From: Anaerolineales bacterium
GTDB taxonomy: Bacteria; Chloroflexota; Anaerolineae; Anaerolineales; Villigracilaceae
Length of the DNA stretch: 64,000 nt
Assembly: GCA_020634895.1 (NCBI GenBank)
Contig: JACKAV010000001.1
Span: 484,037 to 548,036 of the forward strand
Direction: 5' to 3'
The notes under the pieces are model-generated. The model was given only the letters and a program-made list of their open reading frames with translations. It was not told where the DNA came from and did not search any database. Positions 1 to 10,100 of the stretch are shown here, one piece after another (position 1 is the stretch's first letter; each line of letters starts with the position of its first letter). The position numbers and the translations under genes are program-made.

Positions 1-702
<702 letters not shown>

Positions 703-844
703 GCTTTGGCTCCTATAAAAGGCATTTCGCCTTGAAATTTCTCAATTATTAAGTGTATTCCTGCGGGATGAATTACGTTAGTTATATATGACTTAATTCC
801 TTATGCCTGTTGTCATATTTTGGATAAGATTGGTGGAAATAAGA

Positions 845-871
845 AAAACACCTCAAAAAATGAGGCGTTTT
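845..871 (-). terminator. Intrinsic terminator after the DUF4406 gene
   Basis: An inverted repeat (ACACCTCA / TGAGGCGT with one mismatch) is flanked by A-runs on the left and T-runs on the right, so it could work in both directions. It lies 33 bases past the stop of the minus-strand gene ending at 904. Confidence 0.7.
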
Positions 872-903
872 GATGGATTTTGTTTGATTTAAAAAAGGGA
901 TGT

Positions 904-1272
904 TTAGTGTTCAGCAATCTCGTCCACTGAATAAAAAATTTTCGCACCTTTATCTTTTGCCGTGCTGACCATCAAGTCAGCGCCGGATGATGGACCGCCA
1001 ACTCGGAGGACGGCGTCGCATTTATCGAGCAGTTTGACGGCAATGGGATGGAATATCTCATTGAACGGTTCATCGCCGATCTCTTTTGAGCCAGCCAACG
1101 CCAGCAGGGGAAGCGCGAACCATTCGCCCAATACCGGGATGTGTCCCTTGCGGAAGATGGGTAGCGCGAACGATTCCATAAAATGAACATTTGCTGCGAT
1201 CTTTTCCGGGTCATCATTTGTGCCCGAGCGGTATGGACCAGCGATCAGGATCATCATGGGTTTGTTGCTCAT
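904..1272 (-). CDS. DUF4406 / nucleoside 2-deoxyribosyltransferase-fold protein
   Basis: A 122-aa cytoplasmic protein. The start MILIAGPYRSG is the nucleotide-binding loop seen in DUF4406 and nucleoside deoxyribosyltransferase-like proteins. Near the C-terminus GGPSSGADLMVSTAKDKG matches the second conserved motif, but with Asp where classical deoxyribosyltransferases usually carry the catalytic Glu. Its length is normal for DUF4406. The next gene (EamA transporter) starts upstream and ends 16 bases before this start, so the two are probably cotranscribed. The substrate is unknown, and the Asp substitution argues against assuming standard transferase activity. Confidence 0.7.
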   Translation of the reverse strand: MSNKPMMILIAGPYRSGTNDDPEKIAANVHFMESFALPIFRKGHIPVLGEWFALPLLALAGSKEIGDEPFNEIFHPIAVKLLDKCDAVLRVGGPSSGADLMVSTAKDKGAKIFYSVDEIAEH

Positions 1273-1288
1273 ACATTTTCTCCGGTTT

Positions 1289-2215
1289 CTAAAGTTTGTT
1301 TTTTGAAATGGGCAAATATCGCCACAATTGAACGATCAATATTCCCGCGACCACGAACGCCAAACCAAGCATCTGTTTTCCGTTGATCGTCTCACCGAGA
1401 AATATCCACGCAAGGATGGTGATCTGCGGGAGCATGGTTGAGTTGATGATGCCGGATTCCACGGCTGTAAGCGTTTGCAGGGACTTGTTCCAAAGCGTGA
1501 AGGCGAAGGCTGTATTCACAAGCGCGAGCCAGCCGATGATCGCCCACTGCTGGAGAGTCAACACGCGGATACCTTGAACGCCGACGCCGATGCCCAGCAT
1601 CAGCACGCCTCCGACTCCCATGCTGATGGTTGTGACCACAATGGGGCTGATCCTGCCGTGTGAGTTGACCTTTCTCCCAAGCACCGCCGCCGCCGCATTC
1701 GACGTCACACCGACGAACGCGGCAAGCAGACCAAGCGTCTGACCGCCCTCAAGAGATAGGGGCAGAAAATAGACCAATGCCCCAACCACCGTGATAAAGA
1801 TGCCGCCCCATTGCAGCAGGGACGTCCGCTCGTGGATGCTGTACATGCTGTACACAGCTATGAAGATAGGCGAGAAGTTCAACAGCAGGGTCAAAGTTGG
1901 TGCGGGGAGCAAAGCCAGCCCCACAAATTGTGAGCCTTGTGCCAGGGTGTAGTACAACAGCCCAAGGACGATCAATTCACCCCATTGGGCTTTTGGTAAT
2001 TCTCGTATGGTCTTGCGGTGTTCTGTATTGAACAACACCACAGGTAAGAGACATAGAAATGCCAGCGTATAACGCAGACCGGCAAAGGTCACTGGCGGGA
2101 GGTCTGACCTCAACCCGAACTTGATCAGCACCCACGAGGTTGACCAAAGGAAAGTCACAAATAAAGCTTGCGCGACGGCGGTAAGATGAGATCGGTTCGT
2201 TTTTGTTACAGACAT
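1289..2215 (-). CDS. EamA/DMT-family permease
   Basis: A 308-aa integral membrane protein with about ten hydrophobic segments arranged as two EamA repeats. The first has FLWSTSWVLIKFGLRSDLPP and the second begins near residue 160. EamA proteins export or exchange small metabolites such as amino acids or nucleotides; the substrate cannot be predicted here. It lies between the Nudix gene (17 bases upstream) and the DUF4406 gene, all on the minus strand with short gaps, which suggests one operon. Confidence 0.85.
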   Translation of the reverse strand: MSVTKTNRSHLTAVAQALFVTFLWSTSWVLIKFGLRSDLPPVTFAGLRYTLAFLCLLPVVLFNTEHRKTIRELPKAQWGELIVLGLLYYTLAQGSQFVGLALLPAPTLTLLLNFSPIFIAVYSMYSIHERTSLLQWGGIFITVVGALVYFLPLSLEGGQTLGLLAAFVGVTSNAAAAVLGRKVNSHGRISPIVVTTISMGVGGVLMLGIGVGVQGIRVLTLQQWAIIGWLALVNTAFAFTLWNKSLQTLTAVESGIINSTMLPQITILAWIFLGETINGKQMLGLAFVVAGILIVQLWRYLPISKNKL

Positions 2216-2232
2216 TAGAATCGCTAAAAAAT

Positions 2233-2766
2233 TTATCCGTTCAAGTGAGGTCGCGCCATTAATAATGCCGCCAATGATTTTGCATCCGGCATGTCGCCGC
2301 GCTCTGCCATGGCGAGGGCCTCTTTGACGGGAATCTTCTCAAGCGTCAGGAATTCGTCATCGTCTGCTTCGAGCGGATTGTGGTGGAGGTCGGTCGCTAA
2401 AAAGACGCCCATGTATTCGGTTGAGTAACCAGGCGCGAGGTAGAACGAGCCGATATGCGTCAATTTGTGCGCTTCCATTCCGGTCTCTTCACGGATCTCG
2501 CGCGCGGCGCAATCCTCGAATGGTTCGTCTCCATCTCGCGTACCGGCGGGGAGTTCGAGCATGTCCATTCCGGCGGCGTGACGGTACTGCCTGACGAAGA
2601 GCAGATTGCCATCGGCGTCGAGCGGAATGATCACCACCGAGCCGCCGTGTTCGACGATCTCGAATTTGGTTTCGCGCCCATCGGGCGTTTTGAGAAAATC
2701 GCGGCGGATGGTGAATGCGCGTCCCTTCATTAGGACTTCCGAGCGGAGCAATTCAAAAGATGACAT
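2233..2766 (-). CDS. Nudix hydrolase, ADP-ribose pyrophosphatase-like
   Basis: A 177-aa cytoplasmic hydrolase of nucleoside diphosphate linked compounds. The Nudix box is complete: a Gly-x5-Glu start in GTRDGDEPFED followed by AAREIREETGMEA, which carries the metal-binding REUxEExGU core. The N-terminal FLKTPDGRETKFEIVEHGGSV and the later FYLAPGYSTEYMGVFLA segment fit the ADP-ribose/ADP-sugar pyrophosphatase subgroup. It would act in turnover of ADP-ribose or ADP-sugars. It is the first gene of the short minus-strand operon with the EamA and DUF4406 genes. Confidence 0.88.
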   Translation of the reverse strand: MSSFELLRSEVLMKGRAFTIRRDFLKTPDGRETKFEIVEHGGSVVIIPLDADGNLLFVRQYRHAAGMDMLELPAGTRDGDEPFEDCAAREIREETGMEAHKLTHIGSFYLAPGYSTEYMGVFLATDLHHNPLEADDDEFLTLEKIPVKEALAMAERGDMPDAKSLAALLMARPHLNG

Positions 2767-2806
2767 GAGAGATTCCTTTTTGAATTCGTTTCAAATGCAA
2801 AAGAAA

Positions 2807-2835
2807 AAAGCCCAGGCTAAATTGACCTGGGCTTT
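2807..2835. terminator. Intrinsic terminator between LysM and Nudix genes
   Basis: A perfect 10-bp stem (AAAGCCCAGG / CCTGGGCTTT) with a short loop, A-rich on the left and T-rich on the right. It sits 13 bases past the start side of the LysM gene's stop region and upstream of the Nudix gene. It most likely ends transcripts on either strand. Confidence 0.65.
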
Positions 2836-2848
2836 AGTTTATTCAGAA

Positions 2849-3604
2849 TTACGGGATTTGCAGTACCTGCCCAACTGTCAACTTCGACGAGGCAGAAATA
2901 TTGTTGGCAGTTGCAATGGCATTTGGATCCACATCGCCGTATTTGCAGGCGATGCTGTACACCGTTTCGTCTCCCGAAACGACGGAATAGGAAGCGGGGT
3001 GCGCCTGTAGCGAACGCGAGCCGGGGAAGCCCCCAGCATTTTGCGGAATGGTCAACACGGTTCCCGCCACAAGGTTATAGGCTTCAGCAGGGGTCAACCC
3101 GCTGGCGGCAAGCAATGCATCCGGGTCGACGTTATAGCGGCGGGCGATGCAGTAGGGGAATTCACCCGACATCAATGTATAGGAGGGTGGTCGTACGCCG
3201 GGTGGAACGGAAGTTGCCGCAGGTGCAGAGGTCGCGGGGACATCAGTGGCAGCGTCTGCATTGGCGTTTGTGGGCGTGGACACATTGACTTCCACCGTGG
3301 GGGTGGCAGTGACGATTGCAACGGATGTTCCGTCAGTGCTGGTTGCACCCGCTTCAGGAGTGCCGGTCGTGGCGGGGTCGCCGCCAGCCGCAACCGTTTG
3401 AGCCGCTTCTGTCTGCTTGGCAAATTGTTCTATCATCTCCATTGGGTTTTCAACAGAGGCAATAGGGGAAACAAACAATCCCGTTGGAATCTGGGTTGGG
3501 GTTTCGGCGGGCGCAGCCGAAAGGGATTGAGTGCATGCAGAAAGCAAGATCGTTCCCACCATCAGGATGGAAAAAATCAGCATACTGCGTTGTTTTTGGG
3601 TCAT
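2849..3604 (-). CDS. LysM-domain lipoprotein
   Basis: A 251-aa predicted lipoprotein. The signal peptide ends in the lipobox LLSAC (Cys24). A Thr/Ala/Pro-rich low-complexity linker follows to about residue 140. Two LysM repeats follow, starting near PPSYTLMSGEFPYCIARRYN and ASYSVVSGDETVYSIACKYG. LysM modules bind N-acetylglucosamine-containing glycans, so the protein probably sits at the cell surface in contact with peptidoglycan or other glycans. Cysteines inside both LysM repeats (YCIARR, YSIACKY) are a small oddity. No enzyme domain is present. Confidence 0.88.
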   Translation of the reverse strand: MTQKQRSMLIFSILMVGTILLSACTQSLSAAPAETPTQIPTGLFVSPIASVENPMEMIEQFAKQTEAAQTVAAGGDPATTGTPEAGATSTDGTSVAIVTATPTVEVNVSTPTNANADAATDVPATSAPAATSVPPGVRPPSYTLMSGEFPYCIARRYNVDPDALLAASGLTPAEAYNLVAGTVLTIPQNAGGFPGSRSLQAHPASYSVVSGDETVYSIACKYGDVDPNAIATANNISASSKLTVGQVLQIP

Positions 3605-3672
3605 ATATTCTCCTCGTTCCTTATACTAAAAAATGATGGTAGCACATGAAGTTTAAAGCGTCAAGCGGTGGA

Positions 3673-5655
3673 TTATCGACTGCAATCAAGTGACAATCTG
3701 GCGGATTCGACATCTTTTTCGGCTCCGATTGGACCGTTTTCCTGTATCTGCTCCCAGACTGTGCAGACCGCTTTGAGCGTTTTTCTGTCAACTTTAAGAA
3801 CCGTGTTCGACAGGTCCAATGCCTTGTCAATTTCACCATTCATGGCGAAGGACTCAACGAAAACCAGCCACTCACGCGGGTCTTGCGGCTGCGCGTTGAG
3901 GGATAACGCCTCCTCTGCCAGTTGTGCGGACGTTACATAATCGCCTTGTTGATTTGACAGTTCCGCTTTGGTGACGTAATAGCACCAATCATGTTTCGGC
4001 TCCGGGAAGAACATCGGCTCGGCAGCGTGTTTTGGATTTGTAATGATGCGGGATGGGTCGGAAAGCGAAATGGCTTCGACCAATACATCCGGCAATTGCG
4101 AATAGATTTCCTCGTCGCGGTGTGATGAATCAAGTACGTGCAAACATCCATTTTTAGGAAGGTAAAAAACAACAGCATTGGAAGTTGTGCTGTGAAAATT
4201 GACAGTGCGGTATGGATACGAAATCCCCACATTCTCTTCCAAGGATGGCAGCGTGGAACCGCCCAAACGCTTTTCAGTATAAAGAAGGATATAGCGCAGG
4301 TCGGAGCGTGTGTAGTCCGGCGCATACATCCAGTTAATGGGAGCCGTGAAAGAGAGGTCGGTTTCGTAATCGATGGGCATTTCGTGGGTGAGCAGGACGG
4401 TGTTCGGCTCCAGCGCGGGCATGCGCCATGCCATTTGCCAGTAGATATTTCCCTGCTGCTGCCAGTCTCTGCGAAAGATGTTCGCGTTGAAGAATTGCTG
4501 TCCGATGCCGAGGGCGATGAGCGCGGAGAAGATAACGATTTGTGTGCGTTGATTTTTGATGAGCAGTTCCACCAGACCGAGCACGAACATCGTTGAGCCA
4601 AGCATGATCGATATCATGAACCGGTCATAGGAGGATTGCAGGGTTAACGGTAGTCCTGCCGCCAGCGAAGGGAGACGTCCGAGAAGGATGGCGAAGACGC
4701 CTGCAACGATCAGGGAAACAGCGAAAGTTTTATCCGTCGCTTCGGTTTGTGCGGAGCGGAGAAGTATCGGTGTGAGAAAAACGAATGAGAGGGCAACCAA
4801 GCCCAAGGTCAGGAGTGAGGCGGGCGCGGTTAGGGTGGGAAACGTCAACACGAGGACTTGCGCCCAGATGTAGAAAGCGGCTTTCCAAAGAGCATCCAGC
4901 GTCTGTGTCAAAAAGTAGATTAAGTTTGGCGATTGCGCGGCTGTGACTTCGTAAGAATCATACGGACCGAACTTGTAATAATAGAAGAGCCACGCAGCGT
5001 TGAGAATCCAGATGAGAAGATAAGGGAGCCAGATTCTGATGGTTTTGGTAAAGCGTTCGCGGAAGTTCCCTTGAAAGAATATCAAAAGGATAAAGAAGCG
5101 AATTCCTTCGATGCCGAAAAAATATTCGGTGGGAAAGATGCCACAGATTTGTAAAAGTATCGCAATGATGGTGTCGGTCCGCTTTTGGGTGCGGAGGGCT
5201 TTGAAAGTAAAGCCGAAGGACAGCAAATAAAAAAGGAAGGGGATGAGTTCCTGGTTGATATGTGTTAGAGCCACCCAGTGCTGACTGTAGCCGGGGAAAA
5301 CAAGCATCAGTAACGCGGCGATATATGCAAGTGTTTTGCGTTGAGGAAAGATCTGGTTGAACGTCCACCAGGCAGTGACGCCGATCAGAAAACGGATGAT
5401 GAGCGCGAAGATCTGCCAGTAAAGCGGATTTGGCGGAATGAGGCTGGTCGTGAAATAGAAGATGGGTCCGAGGAAGGGACGGAACGGCATGAAAGCCGGT
5501 ACGAATTCGGCGGGACCCAAAAAGCGGGTGATCCACGCGAAGGGCCAGTCGTCCCAGTAAAAGCCGGTGAGGGGCAAAAGCAGCCCGTAGGCAATAATAG
5601 TAATGATGCCAATTAATAAGGTTTTGCGTGTTGTAGTAGAAAGGCGGAATTGCAT
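3673..5655 (-). CDS. Large polytopic membrane protein with soluble C-terminal domain
   Basis: 660 aa with about eleven hydrophobic segments in residues 15-420, then a soluble tail. The early TGFYWDDWPFAW segment, with paired acidic residues after the first membrane helix, resembles GT-C type glycosyltransferases, which carry acidic residues in the first external loop. The overall family is not certain. The tail from about residue 560 (AELSNQQGDYVTSAQLAEEALSL and the following helix pair) looks like one or two TPR-like repeats. A cell-surface glycan or lipid modification role is an inference only. It stands alone between the LysM gene and the signalling island. Confidence 0.6.
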   Translation of the reverse strand: MQFRLSTTTRKTLLIGIITIIAYGLLLPLTGFYWDDWPFAWITRFLGPAEFVPAFMPFRPFLGPIFYFTTSLIPPNPLYWQIFALIIRFLIGVTAWWTFNQIFPQRKTLAYIAALLMLVFPGYSQHWVALTHINQELIPFLFYLLSFGFTFKALRTQKRTDTIIAILLQICGIFPTEYFFGIEGIRFFILLIFFQGNFRERFTKTIRIWLPYLLIWILNAAWLFYYYKFGPYDSYEVTAAQSPNLIYFLTQTLDALWKAAFYIWAQVLVLTFPTLTAPASLLTLGLVALSFVFLTPILLRSAQTEATDKTFAVSLIVAGVFAILLGRLPSLAAGLPLTLQSSYDRFMISIMLGSTMFVLGLVELLIKNQRTQIVIFSALIALGIGQQFFNANIFRRDWQQQGNIYWQMAWRMPALEPNTVLLTHEMPIDYETDLSFTAPINWMYAPDYTRSDLRYILLYTEKRLGGSTLPSLEENVGISYPYRTVNFHSTTSNAVVFYLPKNGCLHVLDSSHRDEEIYSQLPDVLVEAISLSDPSRIITNPKHAAEPMFFPEPKHDWCYYVTKAELSNQQGDYVTSAQLAEEALSLNAQPQDPREWLVFVESFAMNGEIDKALDLSNTVLKVDRKTLKAVCTVWEQIQENGPIGAEKDVESARLSLDCSR

Positions 5656-5709
5656 TTGGCAATTATAACCATACCCCTTGTTAACTTTTATGTCCCTTAA
5701 TTGGAGTTC

Positions 5710-6753
5710 TTATTCACCCCTCACGGCAAAAACATTCACCGCTTGATTTTTTCCCTTGAAAATGATCCTGCCCAGATCGTCCAATTTGATGTCGTCAGGC
5801 AGACCTTCGCGGGTGTAGTTATCGATGATCAGGGGGTGAAGCGCTTCTTTTGTGTACTCCTCGATGCGGTCAGCCAGGTTGACCGTGTCACCGATGCAGG
5901 TGTAAATGGCGCGGTTCTGTGTGCCTGTGTAACCGACTGTCATTTTCCCTGAAGCGATCCCAATGCCGATATGGAGTTGCGTCTTGCCCTGTTCGCATTG
6001 TTCTTGATTGAATTCCTTCAGTCGTTCCAACATTTTCAACCCGGCGCGGACAGCCTTTTCGCGATGGTCTTCAAAGAAAATCGGCGCGCCGAACATGGCA
6101 AGCAATCCATCGCCCATCATTTGATTTACGGTTCCGTTGTTATCGGTGATGGCATCGAACATCATGCTGAAATAACGGTTGAGCAGGTCAATTGTTTCGA
6201 CCGGGTCTTGATTCTCTGCAATGCTGGTGAACGAGCGGATGTCTGCGAACAATACAGTGGCGGTCACTTGTTTTCCGCCCAGTGAAAACCCCGTACGCAA
6301 TAGTTCTTCCGCCACTTCTTTCGTGGCAAAAGTGCGGAAGAGTTTCCTTTGTTCATCGCGCAGTCTCTTCTTTTCGAGGCTGGCGTTGACTCTCGCGCGA
6401 AGCAGAATCGGGTTGATCGGTTTGGTCAGGTAATCTTCCGCGCCGAGTTCCACGCATTTGACGACCGCATCCAACTCTTCCATTGCAGAGGTCATGATGA
6501 TCGGTATCTGCCGCAGTTCGGGGTCTTTCAGGCAGGCTGCCAAAACCTCAAAACCGTTCATCACCGGCATTTCGATATCGAGCAGCATCAAATCGAACAT
6601 GCCCGAACTGAATTTCTCCAACCCCTCTTTTCCGTTTTCGGCGGTTTCAACCATATGTCCCTGCAGCTCAAGATGGCGCGACAGCGCCATGCGGTTGACC
6701 TTGTTATCGTCCACGACGAGCAGACGGGCGGGTTCGGAGGAAGGTTGCGACAT
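5710..6753 (-). CDS. Response regulator with class III adenylate/guanylate cyclase output
   Basis: 347 aa. Residues 10-125 form a receiver domain with the phosphoacceptor Asp59 in LMLLDIEMP, the acidic pair in VVDDN and the Lys of LTKPI. A short helix leads to a class III nucleotide cyclase domain at about 165-310. It has metal-binding Asp in ATVLFADIRSFTS and GDGLLAMFG, and the transition-state Asn and Arg in DTVNLADRIE. It would make a cyclic nucleotide, probably cAMP, under phosphorelay control. It follows the Hpt gene by 4 bases and is the last gene of the unit headed by the 1951-aa kinase, so that kinase and Hpt are likely its phosphate source. Confidence 0.9.
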   Translation of the reverse strand: MSQPSSEPARLLVVDDNKVNRMALSRHLELQGHMVETAENGKEGLEKFSSGMFDLMLLDIEMPVMNGFEVLAACLKDPELRQIPIIMTSAMEELDAVVKCVELGAEDYLTKPINPILLRARVNASLEKKRLRDEQRKLFRTFATKEVAEELLRTGFSLGGKQVTATVLFADIRSFTSIAENQDPVETIDLLNRYFSMMFDAITDNNGTVNQMMGDGLLAMFGAPIFFEDHREKAVRAGLKMLERLKEFNQEQCEQGKTQLHIGIGIASGKMTVGYTGTQNRAIYTCIGDTVNLADRIEEYTKEALHPLIIDNYTREGLPDDIKLDDLGRIIFKGKNQAVNVFAVRGE

Positions 6754-6757
6754 GGGA

Positions 6758-7090
6758 TTATCTTAACTCGCTTAATTCCTTTTTGACGGATTCAAACGCC
6801 TCTTTCAGGACCTCGAGCCTGTTTCCCACTTCGAAGTTGTTCTCACGCCCCATCATTTCCAACTCACGCGCAAGGGACGCCAGTTCGGTCGCGCCAAAGG
6901 TGTTCGCGTTCGATTTGAGACTGTGAGCCGCGCGCCGGAACGTTTCGGCGTCCTTCGCGGCAATCGCAATCTTCATTTCGTTCATTTGGACGACGGCATC
7001 ATCAAAGAAAGTTCCGATCAATTCTTTGATAAAGTCTTCGCCGGTGCTTTCCTTAAGCTCATTAAAGGTGTTCATATCCAGAAGGGTCAT
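6758..7090 (-). CDS. Histidine phosphotransfer (Hpt) protein
   Basis: A 110-aa all-helical single Hpt domain. The phospho-accepting His56 sits in FRRAAHSLKSNANTFGA, a textbook Hpt motif. It would carry phosphoryl groups between receiver domains. The start at 7090 (MTLLDMNTF) is chosen because GGAG precedes it; a longer reading into the kinase stop region encodes unrelated sequence. It lies 34 bases past the stop of the 1951-aa hybrid kinase and 4 bases before the receiver-cyclase gene. This suggests a chain from kinase receivers through Hpt to the cyclase receiver. Confidence 0.9.
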   Translation of the reverse strand: MTLLDMNTFNELKESTGEDFIKELIGTFFDDAVVQMNEMKIAIAAKDAETFRRAAHSLKSNANTFGATELASLARELEMMGRENNFEVGNRLEVLKEAFESVKKELSELR

Positions 7091-7124
7091 AACACTCCAT
7101 TTGCAAGTCACATGCCAGCGCGGA

Positions 7125-10100
7125 CTACTTCGCCTTTGCCTTGAACAAGGCGTCCACCAATTCCACCACGCGGATGGGTTTGGGGATGTAGTGATCCATT
7201 CCGGCATTCAGGCACATTTCACGGTCGCCTTGCATGGCGTTGGCGGTCAACCCAATGATAAACGGATGTTCCTGAGACCAACGCGCCACGATTTCGCGGG
7301 TGGCTTCCAACCCGTCCATTTCGGGCATTTGCACATCCATCAGGATCACATCGTATGTCTGACGCTCCACCGCTTCGATGGTCTCGCGTCCGTTCACGGC
7401 GAGATCGGCTTTGTAACCCATTTGCTCCAATAACCGCAGAGCAAGTTTCTGGTTGACTGCGTTATCTTCAGCGAGGAGAATTCTCAACGGATGCCGGGTG
7501 CCCATTTGCGGGTCCGGTTTGAAGCGCTCGCTGGTGATGCTTTTCTCATCCTCATCGACCTGAACAAAAAGTCCCACCAGCGTATCGAACAACTGCGATT
7601 GTTTGATCGGCTTCGAAAGATACGCAGAAAAGATGTTGGCTTCGTCGCCGGCTTCGCGCCTGCCCAGCGAACTGAAAAGTACAAGCGGGAAATGCGTTTT
7701 TTGCGAGCGAAGTTTTTTCGCGAGTTCGAGTCCGTCCATTTCGGGCATGTGCATATCGAGAATGGCAATGTCAAATTTCTCACCGCTTTCGATCCACTGT
7801 AATGCCTCGGTGGGCGATTCGGTATCGCGCGGTATCATACCCCATTTGGTAGTTTGCATGTTGAGGATGTAACGGTTGGTGGAGTTGTCGTCCACGATCA
7901 ACACGCGTTTGTTTTGCAATGCAGGCTGCACGCCAACATACACCTGTTTCTTTGCCGGAAGTGGATCGGCGATCTCAGCCTTGACGGTAAAAATGAACGT
8001 CGAGCCGTGACCGGGTCCATCGCTTATGGCGCGCATCGATCCGCCCATCATTTCGACCAGTCGTTTGCTGATGGCAAGCCCCAGACCCGTGCCGCCGTAT
8101 TTGCGGGTAGTGGATGAATCCGCCTGCGAGAAAGATTGGAAGAGACGACTCATCCCTTCAGCGGATAGACCGATGCCTGTATCGCGGACTGCGAACGTGA
8201 GCAGCGCCTTCTCCTTTGCGCCTCCATTCTTGAACCTTTGGCTGGATGCCGTTAAAACGACCTCGCCCTTGTCTGTGAATTTGACCGCGTTGCTGAGCAG
8301 GTTGGTGATGATCTGCCGCAGGCGGGTCACATCGCCGACAATGGCGGGCGGAATATCGCCTTCGAAGATGTAGGCGATGTCGATGCCTTTTTCCACGGCG
8401 CGGGCGCTGACCAGATCGAGCGAGGCTTCCACACATTCGCGCAGGTCGAACGGCTGATGTTCCATATCCATGCGACCGGCTTCGATCTTCGAGAAATCGA
8501 GGATGTCGTTGATGATCGCAAGCAGTGTGTCGCTTGAACTGCGGATGGTTTCCACATAGTCGCGTTGTTCGTCGTTGAGTTTGGTATCAAGCAAGAGTCC
8601 GCTCATGCCGATGACGGCATTCATTGGGGTGCGGATCTCATGGCTCATGGTGGCAAGGAAGGCGCTCTTGGCGTCGTTGGCTTGTTCTGCCGCGGCGCGG
8701 GCGGAGCGGGCTTCGTCAAATAGGAGGGCGTTTTGAATGGCGGTCGCTGTGCCGGAGGCGATCGATTCCATCAAAGTAATTATGGACGCATCGTAGGCAT
8801 TCTCGCGCTCGAAGTTTTGAATGGTGAATCCGCCGATGAGTTCCCTGCCGACGATCATGGGAACCATGACCACGGATTTGGGAATCTCGTTCATGGCGGT
8901 CATATTGCTGCCGAGTTTTTTCCACAGAATGGGGGAGCGGCGGTTGATGACCAATGTTTTGCCTTGCAAGGCTGCCTTGCTGGTGAAGGCGTTCAACAAA
9001 AACGGCGGATATTGAACGCGTTCATTTCCCTTTGTGACGTAATGCGCCGTGATGGTATTCGTCTCGTTGTCGTACAACCCAATGCCGATATTGTCCTCTT
9101 TGACAAGCTCGCGTATCTTATCTCCGATCATTTCGATGATGGTGTGGACATCAAGCTGCTGGGTGAGCACCTGCCCGATGTTGTTGAGAATTTCCAACTC
9201 GGCGGCGCGGCGTTTGGTTTCATTGAGCAGGAGTTGGGTCTCGTCGAAGAGGCGGGCATTTTCGAGGGCGACACCGGTCGCGTTGGCGATGGTCTCCAAA
9301 AGACGCAGGGACGAGTCGGTGAAATAGTTCTCCTCATCGAGATTTTGCAGGGAAATGCCTGTGACCATATTCTTGCGGATCAGGATCGGCATCGCACAAA
9401 GTGACTTTGGTAAACGGGTCCGCGAGGTTTTGAAATCCGGGTAATTCGATGCGAACTCTTCAAAATCTCTGTTGACGACGAATCGTTTGCGTGTGGTGGC
9501 AACCTGATCGGTAATATATGTATGAAGACTGGTGGCTTTTTTGGGCGGAATGTCCCATTCCTTGCCCTGCTCGAAGGCATACTCGTACTTCATCATTTGC
9601 GATGCCAGGTCTACTGTGTAGATTACGGCTGAGTGGACGGAGAATATCTCGGTCAGTTTTTTGCCGACGGCATGGAAAATGGATTTGGCGTCGATATTCG
9701 ATACGAGGGTCTGCTGCACTGAATTGATAACGCCCAACTCAGTGTTCTGCTGCTCGGTCTCTTTGAGCAGGCGCTGGGTCTCGTCGAAGAGGCGCGCGTT
9801 TTCGATGGCAACCCCAATGGAGTTGGCGATCGTCTTCAAAAGGCGCACATCCGATTCGGAGAAGGCATCCTCTTTTTCGAGGTTTTGGAGGGAGATCACG
9901 CCTCTGGCTTCGTCGCCGATCATCATGGGAACCCACAGACCTGAGTAGACCACGACATTGTCATCGGCGTCGGCGCCGAGATTTGAGGACTGAAACTTTT
10001 TCGAATATTCGTCGAAGTCGCGGTTGACGAGGATATGTTCGCGGGTGCGGATGACATGTCCGCCAAAACCGCCACCGTCCTCACGAAGGGGTAACGGATC